Positions 23,155-32,900 of a stretch of DNA of 64,000 nucleotides are shown here, one piece after another. Origin of the DNA: Agapanthus africanus. Lineage: Eukaryota > Streptophyta > Magnoliopsida > Asparagales > Amaryllidaceae. Numbering within the stretch: position 1 is the stretch's first letter; each line of letters begins with the position of its first letter. The stretch lies in NCBI GenBank assembly GCA_030015575.1, contig CM057344.1, forward strand, positions 183,599,044 to 183,663,043. The letters are read 5' to 3'. Below the pieces are notes generated by a model. It made no database searches, was not told the origin of the DNA, and saw nothing but the letters and a program-made list of their open reading frames with translations. The position numbers and the translations under genes were made by a program.

Positions 23155-24240
23155 ACCTCGCAAAACCAAGCAGCTTCCCTGCTCAGTCTATCCTTGGCTG
23201 GTAATCTCTTACCCCACGACGCCAAGGATCAAAGCCCTCATCAAGAGGCAACCGAGCAGCAACCCTGCTCGGTCCATCCTTAGCAGGAAACTCAATGCCC
23301 TCCCACGCTAAGGATCGAAGCCCTCATAAGGAGGCCACCAAGCAGCTTTCCTGCTCGGTCCATCCTTGGCTGGTAATCTTTTACCCAACGACGTCAAGGA
23401 TCAAAGCCCTCATCAAGAGGCAACCGAACAGCAACCCTGCTCGGTCCATCCTTGGCTGGTAAACTCTTACCTCACGACGCCAAGGATCAAAGCCTTCATT
23501 AAGAGGCAACCGAGCAGCAACCCTGCTCGGTCCATCCTTAGCAGGCAACTCGATGTCCTCCCGCGCTAAGGATCGAAGCCCTCATCAAGAGGCCACCGAG
23601 CAGCTTTCCTGCTCGGTCCATCCTTGGCTGGTAATCTCTTACCCAACGACGCCAGGGATCAAAGCCCTCATCAAGAGACAACCAAGCAGCAACCTTGCTC
23701 GGTCCATCCTTAGCAGGCAACTCAATGCCCTCCCGCGCTAAGGATCAAAACCCTCATCAAGAGGCCACCGAGCAGCTTCCCTGCTCGGTCCATCCTTGGT
23801 TGGTAATCTCTTACCCAACGACGCCAAGGATCAAAGCCCTCATCAAGAGGCAACCGAGCAGCAACCCTGCTCAGTCCATCCTTAGCAAGCAACTCAATGC
23901 CATCCCTGCTAAGGATCGAAGCCCTCATCAAGAGGCCACCGAGCAGCTTCCCTGCTCGGTCCATCCTTGGCTGGTAATCACTTACCCAACAACGCCAAAG
24001 ATCAAAGCCCTCATCAAGAGGCCACCGAGCAGCCTCCCTGCTCGGTCCATCCTTGGCTGGTAATTTCTCACCCAACGATGCCAAGGATCAAAGCCCTCAT
24101 CAAGAGGCAACCGAGCAGCAACCCTACTCGATTCATCCTTGGCTAGCAATCTCCTACCAAACGACGCCAAAGATCAAAGCTCTCATCAAGAGGCCATCGA
24201 GCAGCTTCCCTGCTCAATCCATCCTTAGAGGGTGACTCCC
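23155..24240 (+). repeat. 86-bp tandem array (about 12 monomers) in Tat 3' region
   Basis: TCCTTRGC recurs every 86 bp (23191, 23277, 23363, 23449, 23535 and so on to about 24136), ending with a degenerate copy near 24222. Each monomer holds two hairpins: ATCCTTRGC...GCYAAGGAT with a loop of about 22 nt, and a short one, CCGAGCAG-N4-CTGCTCGG with spacer. There are two classes: GGCTGGTAATCTCTTACC with GCC, and AGCAGGCAACTCAATGCC with GCT. The ORFs through it on both strands arise from the repeat itself. 3' regions of Tat-lineage elements are known sources of satellite-like arrays. Confidence 0.93.
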
Positions 24241-24538
24241 TACACGTCTTTACTAAGCGATCCCTACCTCAACTTCGGGGTCATGGAGATACCGACCCTG
24301 CACCGGTCTTTGCACACTTGGCAAATGGTTCAATTCAACTCGACGTGCGACCGCTAGATGAAAAACTGATCTCCGACCTAACGCATCATGAAAGCGGTAC
24401 CGCGCAAATAAAGATTTTGCCACAAACAAAGGGAAAATATGTACGCAAAGAACACTGCTAAAAGATTTCATTCACAAAATTCGTAAGTCTTTACAAGGGT
24501 ATTATGGGCTCCCCAGCCTTACAAAAACGCCCGGAGAC
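24241..24538. other. Degenerate 3' region of Tat element
   Basis: Non-repetitive, no convincing gene. 24480-24540 resembles the 22320-22390 segment (...GTATTRTRGGC...CAGCCTTACA), so it may be a second copy of the antisense 3' end. Confidence 0.4.
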
Positions 24539-24899
24539 TTACAAAATTTCAGCGCAAAAGAAAATAAGGAGGCGATGAGATTCAGGCCTCGGGGTCGGGA
24601 AGAACCTTGATGAGCTCCGCATCAACCACCACAACCGGGGTGGCCTCTTGAAGGTCGGCGTCCACCACAGGAGCCTCGGCGCTGGAAGCCGGGATGACTG
24701 ACTTCTCCCCAGCGCTCCCAGCAGGGCCCTTTCCCCCAGCAGCGCTTCCGGGGGCATTCCCCTACGCCTCACCCTCAAGGGGATACTCACCCCGGAGCTC
24801 ACTGTCGGGAAACTCCAGTATCAGGGCCTCATGCCAAACGAGGGCAGCGGCTTCAGCGAGGTCGGCGTAGTACTGGTCCGACTTCTTGTAGCTCTCCAC
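24539..24899 (-). pseudogene. Remnant of a second antisense ORF, cut by LTR insertion
   Basis: Read on the minus strand from 24899, a frame gives a coding-like stretch including E-S-Y-K-K-S-D-Q-Y-Y-A-D-L-A-E-A-A and L-E-F-P-D-S-E-L before a TAG near 24766, then an acidic/Ala/Pro-rich continuation. The pattern resembles the C-terminal part of antisense 'putative gypsy-type transposon' proteins linked to Tat elements; this is an inference from memory of the pattern. The 5' part is missing because an LTR begins at 24900. Confidence 0.45.
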
Positions 24900-25241
24900 T
24901 GTTCCCGCAAAAAATTTCTGCGCAAAAGAGTCCAAGGTATCAAATGGCAGCGATACGCTTAAGAAAATGCGAACCAGTATCTTTCGGCCTGTATTTTGAT
25001 AAACTCCCGAAGGAGAAACAGCTAGATTCTGATGATATTGGAAGCATCTTGAAAAAACCTTCGATTTGATATATTATGGGCTTCATAATTCATCCGGGAT
25101 CAAAAGTTATGAGCAAATATGCTATGCACTGTTCCCTGATTAAAAATCAGGAATTACCTCAGTAAGGTATCACGTGCTCACGTGATCAATGGTCACGTGT
25201 TGGCACGTGATAGTTAAAACATAAATAAAAACAAACGGCTA
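24900..25241 (+). repeat. Old 5' LTR fragment of the Gag-only family
   Basis: Starts TGTTCCCGC like the LTRs at 25242 and 37474. It follows them for about 200 bp, lacks a block matching about 25455-25640, and then matches about 25645-25755 (including the TCACGTG pairs) up to CGGCTA. There the complete LTR begins. It is more diverged than the two full LTRs, so it is an earlier insertion into which the younger element inserted. The five bases GGCTA (25237-25241) are the candidate target duplicate. Confidence 0.8.
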
Positions 25242-26191
25242 TGTTCCCGCCAAAAATTTCTGCGCAAAGAGTCCAAGGTATCAAATGGCAGCGATAAGCT
25301 TAAAGAAATGCGAACCAGTATCTTCCGGGGTATTTTTTGACAAACTCCTGAATAAGAAACAGATAAATTCTGATGGTATCGAAAGTGGCTCAAAAAACCC
25401 TTCGATTTGATATATTATGGGCCTCGTAATTCATCCGGGATCAAAAGTTATGGGGAATTACGTGTCCACACGTGATGGACTTTTAAGAACCCGCTGGAGG
25501 AGTTAAAAAATATAATAAAAACTCAGAAAAGACCCCAATGGGGCATCACGTGCTCACACGTGACCATGGATCACTTGCAGACACGTGATGGGCTCTTAAG
25601 GCCTCTAAAATAATGAATAGAATTAAATTCTAAAATCCATTCCCTGATTAAAAATCAGAAGATACCTCAATGAGGTATCACGTGCTCACACGTGACCAAT
25701 GGTCACGTGTTGACACGTGATGGTTAAAACAACAACATAAACAAGCGGCTGTTAAAAGAACCAATTTGGGGGTCACGTGCTCACACGTGACCAAGGGTCA
25801 CGTGCCAGCACGTGACAGGCTTTGAAAGCCTTACAGTTTAATAGAATTAAAATTCTAAATTTCTCTAAAATCTTTCGAAATAGAATTAAAATTCTAAAAG
25901 TTTCTAAATCTTTCCAAATGGAAAAGGATTATGGGGACCGTTGAATTAAAGATCCAAGGGTGATTAAATATCACCAATTTATGGAAAGATCTTAGAAAAG
26001 GAAAGATCCCCCCTAAATCTAACCGAGATAACAAATAGAATATCTTTTGGATTTAAAATCCACGGCGAATAAAATTCACTGAATGATCTAAAGGCCCAGA
26101 ATTAATGATAAATATAAATCAAATCTCTCAACAATCAAATCAAATCTTTCAATGAGAGATTTGCTAAACAAATTGATTCTTTTCCTTCTCC

Positions 26192-26199
26192 TATAAATA
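26192..26199 (+). promoter_or_regulatory. TATA box of LTR-A, inside a palindrome
   Basis: TATAAATA within CTCCTAT-AA-ATAGGAG, a 7-bp inverted repeat. The LTR-B copy is at 38423-38430 and has one arm mismatch. Transcription would start near 26225, making U3 about 1 kb. Confidence 0.65.
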
Positions 26200-26258
26200 G
26201 GAGCCAAGAAGAGAAGAGAAGGGATCTACTTTTTTGGGGAGAGAAGAAACAGAGGGAG

Positions 26259-26640
26259 GAGAATTTAATTCTCTGCAAAAGAAAAACCCTAGGTAAGAAA
26301 AAAGAGGCTTAAAAAGAGAATTTAATTCTCAAAAGAGTTTAACTCTTATATAAAGAAAAGAACTTAGTTCTTTCTCTGCTGGAGGATCTGCAAAGTGCAC
26401 ATCTCCCCATGAATTGAGAATTTAATTCTCATTGGGTTGAGATCCTGCCATGCAGATCCAAAACATAGAGGAGGAATTAAGTTTTGAAAATTCAATGGTC
26501 ACAAAATTATAGGAATTTAATTCCTTTGGGATAAAATTAGGGTTTTACCCTAAAATAAGAATTTAATTCTTTCACAATAGGAATTTAATTCCTCCAAAAC
26601 AAAAATTAGGGTTTTACCCTAAATAAGAATTTAATTCTTA
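26259..26640. repeat. GAATTTAATTC palindromes with co-varying flanks
   Basis: At least seven copies of GAATT-T-AATTC. The flanking bases extend the stem in different but matched ways: GAG...CTC (three copies), GG...CC (two), AG...CT and AAG...CTT. AGGGT-TTT-ACCCT occurs twice in between (about 26529 and 26611). The same set is in LTR-B at about 38490-38870. Confidence 0.8.
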
Positions 26641-27369
26641 AAGATAAGGAGACTTAAAAGATCTCTGTGCATGAAAAGACTAAGGTCACGTGCCCCACGT
26701 GACCCTTGAACAGATCCCCCAAAAATGAGAAGAGGAAAGCTTTGAGGCAGTGCCTCATGTATTCCCACGTGACCCTCATTATATATGGAACAAAAGCAAA
26801 GGCAGAAACAATTCTGGGCGCTTTCACGTGTTGCCACGTGACCCCTAATAAATGTTCTAATAAATCAGGGCATGATTATACATCACATGCCCACACGTGA
26901 TGGCTATGAAAATTAAAAGTGTTTAACACTTGTTTGCAGAACAAAATAAAGTGGATCTGGCCCCACTTTTTGATGCCATCACGTGCTCCCACGTGACTCC
27001 CAAAACGCAGAAAGAAAAAGCAAAGGAAATGAAAGCTTTGGGCGCTCTCACGTGTTATCACGTGACCCCTCAGCAAATGCTTTAACAATCAGCGCACTAA
27101 TCCTCCTCACGTGGCAGCACGTGATGCTCCAAAGAAAACATAAAAAGTGTTTAACGCTTACTTACAGAACGAAGAAAAGGAGATCTGGCACCACATTTAG
27201 GGCGCCCTCACGTGTCACCACGTGACCCCTAATGAGCATTCTAACAGACCAGAGCAGGGGCCTCCATCACGTGATGGCCGTCAGAATTAAAAGAGTTAAA
27301 CACTGATCTGCAGAATAAAATAAGGGGAATCAGGGCGCTCTCACGTGTCCACACGTGACCCCTCTCTTC

Positions 27370-27610
27370 TTAGTGTTTAACACTAATCTAAAGACTTTGT
27401 CCTCAGTGTTTAACACTGATTTTCTTAGTGTTTAACACTAATTTGGAAAACTCTATTTGCAGTGTTTAACACCGATTTGCTTAGTGTTTAACACTAATGT
27501 GAAAACTCTATTCCCAGTGTTTAACACTGATTATCTTTTAGTGTTTAACACTAACTTGCTAATCTTATTTCCAGTGTTCAACACTGTTGGTTTCTAGTGT
27601 TTAACACTAG
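27370..27610. repeat. Tandem AGTGTTTAACACT palindromes, two alternating classes
   Basis: TTAGTGTTTAACACTAA at 27370, 27425, 27481 and 27538. CAGTGTTTAACACTG (or one change from it) at 27404, 27460, 27515 and 27572. CTAGTGTTTAACACTAG at 27594. Classes alternate in a dimer of about 56 bp. LTR-B has the equivalent at about 39601-39842. Confidence 0.9.
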
Positions 27611-27864
27611 TTTTAGCCCAATTGGCTAAGTTTCAGAGGCAAAGCCTCTCCTTCAATGGACCAGCAGAGAGCCAATATTTCAAATACAATTGGACTTAGC
27701 CCAAATTGGCCATAAGTCCTCAAATCATCTTGAACTGAGCACATCTGCTCTTTCAACCAACTCATTGGTTCAAGGGTACATTTCTGAACTCCTCTGATAT
27801 TTGTCGTTGTAATCCTTCAACGTCTTCAGAGAGGTGACGGGTCCCGACAACCACACATCAACAC

Positions 27865-28260
27865 GGACTGTGGGGTCCTTAAACTCATGGACTTATGCGT
27901 CCCTAAACCAAGATACGGACTGTGGGGTCCTTAAACCCGCGGACTTATGCGTCCTTAAACTAACGGACTAATGCGTCCTTAAACACACCCATATGGACCG
28001 TGGGGTCCTTAAACCCACGGACTTATGCGTCCTTAAACTACCTATGGACCACCACGTCCCTAAACTGGAACATGGACCACTATGTCCTTAAACTGGTATT
28101 GGACCACCACGTCCCTAAACTGGAACATGGACCACTATGTCCGTAAACTGGTATTGCACCTCCATGTCCTTAAACTGGCAATGGACCACTATGTCCATAA
28201 ACTGGTATTGGACCACTATGTCCTTAAACTGGTATTGGACCACTATGTCCCTAAACTGGA
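27865..28260. repeat. GGAC-N6-GTCC-YTAAAC short tandem hairpin units
   Basis: About 14 units of 20-35 bp. Arms GGAC and GTCC are constant, the 6-nt loop varies (TGTGGG, TTATGC, CACCAC, CACTAT, CGTGGG), and YTAAAC follows. The LARD insertion in LTR-B lies inside one unit; the rest resume at 62358. Confidence 0.85.
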
Positions 28261-29125
28261 ACAATAGAGCCCCAAAATGGTCTTTTGTCGGATCTAAACG
28301 ATCCCGTTAAGTCGATCTTAGTCCCAAACTGGACTAACGTATCCTTAACAACCGTTTAAGTTGATCTTAGCCTCAAATATGGCTAACGTATCCTTAAACC
28401 TTCAAACAGACTTTAGTCCCAAATTGGACTATAAATCCCCCAATCAACTTTGGTTCAAGGGTACATCTCTGAACTCCTCTGACATCTGTCGTTGTAATCC
28501 TTCAACGTCGTCAGAGAGGTGACGGGTCCCGACGGCCATACATATAATGGACCACTATGTCCCTAAACTGGAACAATAGAGCCCAAATGCTCTTTTGTCG
28601 GATCTAAACGATCCCGTTAAGTTGATCTTAGTCTCAAATTAGACTAACATATCCTTAACAAACGTTTGAGTTGATCTTAGCCTCAAATACGGCTAACGTA
28701 TCCTCAAACCAAAACCCCAAACCTAAATCTAAGTAAACACGGATTTGGACTAATCCACATCCTACGGGCGATGACATAAATCAGTCTCCGTATACAATCC
28801 ACGGGCAACCACAAACAAAACAAACACCCACGACACGAAGTGAAATTCTGAAGAAGGAGAAAGTTGTTGCCGCAATGCGGTAGCGTAATTAACTGCAGGG
28901 GCTTGGGCCTGCAGGGAAGAGCGTCCCCACAATCAAAAACCCCTCAAACAAGGGGGAATCTGACGAAGTCTGCTACATCGGACGCATCCGTCTAAACCTT
29001 CGATACATGGTGCCATAAATCAATTTGGCATCTTCGGAGAGGTAGACGGATAGCACCAATTAGCATCTGCCCCGAATCTCAGGCAAATGGTCATGTCGCG
29101 CCGTCTTTCGAAGGGGAACAGATTC

Positions 29126-29143
29126 TGGCACGCCCGGTGGGAC
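29126..29143 (+). other. Primer binding site of Gag-only element
   Basis: TGGCACGCCCGGTGGGAC begins five bases after the LTR end. The same sequence follows LTR-B at 63555-63572. I cannot name the primer tRNA with confidence. Confidence 0.65.
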
Positions 29144-29269
29144 CTCATCCTCTTTCTACTCCACACTTCGTGTGTCATGTTCGCTAACGAATCGCGGTTT
29201 GCTGTGGTTGCCTGTGGATTCGAGGTACTAAGATTTGGTGTCTTGATCTGTGCAGAAAACAGAAGATCA

Positions 29270-29998
29270 ATGGCTTCAAACTGCACTGCCTGCAACTGCA
29301 ACTCTCGCCCCGTCCTTACTGGAGGAGTGACTTATGGGCCCCAAGCGGCCTCCCTTTTCAAGAAGCCAGTGGAGCAGGTAACTCAAGCCACCACTGGACT
29401 ATTCTTCGGGACCATGCTCCCACCAATGAGCTTCAATGCCCCAATGATGTTGCAAGAAGCCCCAAAGGAGTCGGTCTTTGATCGGCTTACCACTGCCGCG
29501 ACCCCTCTCAACGGGTCGCCCAACTTCAATACCTCAGTTTTCAATAGACTGGGCCAGAACGTCTGCAAGCCCGCGATACCCGAAGCTGCCATCCCAAAGC
29601 AGATAGCCATCCCGGCTCAAGCGGACGAAATCATTGGAAAGGCTCCTCCTTCCAAGAAGTCAGTTTTTACAAGGCTGGCCATTCCGGTTGCTGCTCCAAG
29701 CGAGGTCCTCAAGGCTGCTTCCCCTGCCCAGAGGTCTGTTTTTGACAGATTAGACATTGCTTCTCAATGGGTGTCAGTCTTCGACATGCTAGCACCAATA
29801 ACAGTCTCTCCTCAAAGCGGGGGGCATGACGAGGTCACCCTTATAGCTGAAACAACTCCATCCGCACGACACGCTCGACGTCGCCAATGGCGCCGAGTGA
29901 GGAATGCTGGGGGCAACTCCCCCTCTGGGATAACTCCGCCAGCTCCAACGGTGGGGATCGATGTGCTGTTCCAACCGGGAACAGCTTTGAATTGCTGA
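29270..29998 (+). CDS. Gag-region ORF with repeated S-V-F-x-R-L motif
   Basis: Frame +2. The first ATG after the leader is 29270 (M-A-S-N-C-T-A-C-N-C); the frame is open from 29087, but that part includes the LTR end and primer site. The product has five spaced S-V-F-[DNT]-[RM]-L hexapeptides (S-V-F-D-R-L, S-V-F-N-R-L, S-V-F-T-R-L, S-V-F-D-R-L, S-V-F-D-M-L), Pro/Ala-rich linkers and a basic R-R-R-Q-W-R-R patch. S-V-F-D-R-L motifs recur in plant Ty3 Gag-region proteins; their role is not known to me. It overlaps the next frame (from 29887), so a frameshift, programmed or mutational, joins them. Confidence 0.6.
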   Translation: MASNCTACNCNSRPVLTGGVTYGPQAASLFKKPVEQVTQATTGLFFGTMLPPMSFNAPMMLQEAPKESVFDRLTTAATPLNGSPNFNTSVFNRLGQNVCKPAIPEAAIPKQIAIPAQADEIIGKAPPSKKSVFTRLAIPVAAPSEVLKAASPAQRSVFDRLDIASQWVSVFDMLAPITVSPQSGGHDEVTLIAETTPSARHARRRQWRRVRNAGGNSPSGITPPAPTVGIDVLFQPGTALNC

Positions 29999-32900
29999 AC
30001 AAGGTACGCAGAAATTTGCCAACTGCGGTGCTCAAAAGATCTCCTCTACCGGTAGAGGCCGTCGTGGAAGCAAAACCAGAAAAGCCGGAGCAGTCTCCTC
30101 AACGGCTGTCTTCCAGGATCTACAAGACTTGGCGACGGGTCCGAGAATCAGTGATTGATCCGAATTTTTCTCATCGACAGAAAAAGATGAAGGTCCGGCA
30201 GGAAGAAAATCCCCCTGTCAAGCAACGAAAGATGACGACCACCTGGGTGCCCAAAGCAACGGTCCCCTCAGCTTCGACCGCTCACAGAAGAAGGAGGCCG
30301 GAGAAGATCCATGTGTCTTTAGCAAATCGCAAAGACACTGAATCTAAACGCCCCAAGTCTGGGGGCATGGTGGTGCACACCGTTTATATGGCTTCCGGAA
30401 AGGAGGAAAGTCGTGCTTCGACAGGTCACCGACCGCTCACCCAATCCGTGACGAAAGCCCAGGAGCAACAACAGAATCTCCAGGAGATGCTGTTTGCAAT
30501 GGCCGCACTCACCGGGCCAAAAAAAAGCCCGGAAACATCCGCGGAGCAGCGCCGTGAGCAGGAAACTGACGCTGACTTCCTACGCAGAGTCCTCGAAAAG
30601 AAGGACAGAGAGGCAGCAGAACAAGTTGCCAACATAAAACAAATGGCGCTTCTCTTCCAAGACATGATGGGAATGATGTTACAGCCGGACCCTCCAGTTG
30701 AAGACCCTCCGATCATTATTGAAGACGATAAAGAGGAGACATCTAATCCTCCTCCGGCTCATTCAACAACCAAGGAGGAAACCATTTCCAAAGCTGCACT
30801 AGATGATTATATAGCTCAGCAAATACGAGCTCATCAGGCGAATGAGGCGGCTGGGCAAATTGCTAGAACCGGACGACCTTATCCGAGCTGGTATGACCAA
30901 ATCAGTTACCCGCCGGGATATACGATCCCTAAGTTTCACGTATATAAAGGGACAGGGAATCCCCATCAGCATGTCGCTCAATTCAGGGCCTTATGCGGCA
31001 ATACTGGAGGCGATGACAAATTGTTGCTTCGCCAATTCGTCGGCAGCTTAGCAGAAACAGCTTTTGAATGGTATTCGGAGCTACCCAACGACTCTGTCAA
31101 AACATTTGCGGAGATGGAGCTACTGTTTACACAAAGATTCGCGAGTGCTAGTGGACGCATCCCAATAACAGCACTGATTAACGCCAGGATAAGGCCCAGC
31201 GAAACCTGGGTCCAATACGCAACACGGTGGCGAAACCTATGGTCGAAATGTGAACAACGCATAGAAGAGGCACCTGCGGTAGGTACGTTCGTAGGCACTC
31301 TTGATCCGCAAGCGACCATCTCGCAATTCATGATGTTCTTCAGGCCGACCACCTTCCAGGCCTTGATTGACAAGTTGGCCCAAATGGATCAGATGGATCA
31401 TAGACCATCTCCTTCAAAGATGGACCCTCGGAATGAAAAGGGGAAAGGGAAAGCAACTTTCGTCGCTGATACTCAACAACAGCCGAGCAACTTAAAATCG
31501 GTTGTCCGCCAAAGCAACGTACGTCCACGCCCATCCCTCGAGGAGAGACTGGGACGTCCTTATTCGTTTCCTCAGGATAAAACAAGGAGACTGTTCGAGC
31601 TGGCAGTGCGCAACAGACTCATCCATCTGCCGAATCCAAAACGTCCGTTGCAGCCAGGCGATGTCAACGATCTTAATTACTGCCCTTACCACCAAGCGGT
31701 AAGCCATCCAATCGAAGATTGCTTCGTCTTTAAGGGATGGATCGAAGATCAGTACTAACAAGGCAAGTTCGCGTTATCCGAAAACTGGAAGGTGAACCCG
31801 CCACAGCCTCACACTCCTAAGAAGACAAACACACTGGGGGCAACATGCTCTTTTGTTGAGAAAGCTCCATGGGAGGTGGCTCTTTCGGCCAAGACCAAAA
31901 GGATGCTAAATGATCTTCAGACGTGCCCGGCGATTAGATGGAAGAACCCGTTGGAACCTGAGATCATCAAGGGGATGCTGAAGCCGCGCCCAATTCCAAA
32001 TATCGGTGGTGATAGCCAAAGCATTCACACCCAGCCGTCGAAATCTTCGAAAAAGAAGGAGAAATCCAAGAAGCCCGTGAAGCCTGGCGACAAGCGCACG
32101 GATTTGTAGAAACAGATTGACGCGCTGGAAGAGTATAACCAGAAGGCGCGGATTCCAATCACACTCCAAGAGTTCCTCAACCACGTCTTTCAGGAGGAAG
32201 ATGATGGAGAAAGCTCGTCGGATGAATCCGAAGGATACGTGGCGAGTTGTCATGTGATCTCCCACTCATTTACGGACGATGAAAAAACTCCTTGCACTGA
32301 GAAACTGGGGGCAGAGCCTGAGCCGGAATTCGTGTGGCCGTCAGACGAAATGATCGACGCTTTTCTAGATAAGATTCGTCTAAAAAGTAAAGTTGATCGG
32401 GAGCGCGAGATGGCCATATTTGAAAAGGCCAAACGCCGGCGACTGGACAAAAGGGTCGAAACACTCCCACCAGATCAAAGTACATCCGCCGCAAATGAAA
32501 GCAGGATCAAGACAAGGAAACGATTCGCTAATGCCATATTAATGGGGATGAGGCCGCCCTCTTTCAGAGAAAATTCTCCTGGTGGTATACATTTTGATGA
32601 AACGGACGTACACCCCAACTTCTGCTTATATCATCAGAGGATCGCACAGCCCACTGAAGACTGCAACTCCTTTAAGTGTTGGTGGCAAGGATATGTCGCT
32701 CATAGACAACACGTCAATAGAATAAAGCGGGAAGCTCGTAGACAGCGAAAAAATACGACAGATGAGCATAAAAGAGTTGGCGGCAATTGTCATAGGGACG
32801 AGCCCAGGGGATCACGAGTTCTCACCTTTGAAAGCGATTCTGACGAAGAAGCTGCCCTCAACCCTCTCTTCAAGGAATTCATTTCTAAAACAAAAGAATT

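Larger units (their letters stand above)
25459..27360. promoter_or_regulatory. Array of paired G-box palindromes in LTR-A
   Basis: About 15 pairs of the form TCACGTG-N3/4-CACGTGA, for example near 25547, 25679, 25704, 25775, 25799, 26687, 26824, 26978, 27048, 27105, 27207 and 27341. The N4 spacer varies (CTCA, TTGA, CCAG, TTGC, CTCC, TTAT, GCAG, TCAC, TCCA) while both arms hold. Starts of paired CACGTG hexamers are mostly 10 bp apart. CACGTG is the plant G-box for bZIP, bHLH and BZR factors. The array is repeated in LTR-B (about 37690-39600). Confidence 0.8.
25242..29120 (+). repeat. LTR-A of Gag-only element
   Basis: TG at 25242 and CA at 29119-29120. It matches LTR-B throughout with scattered substitutions. 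In order it contains paired G-boxes (25459-27360), a TATA box (26192-26199), GAATTTAATTC palindromes (26259-26640), AGTGTTTAACACT palindromes (27370-27610), GGAC-N6-GTCC units (about 27865-28255) and TTAGTCC/GGACTAA-type hairpins (28310-28700). ORFs here are spurious. Confidence 0.9.

Noticed and set aside
23016-24170. Series of 60-120 aa ORFs on both strands in the 86-bp array
   Set aside because: Translations of the tandem repeat in all frames; no gene.
28082-28267. 61-aa ORF with L-D-H-Y-V-x-K-L repeats
   Set aside because: Product of the GGAC-N6-GTCC tandem units, present again at 62511-62696 within the LTR.
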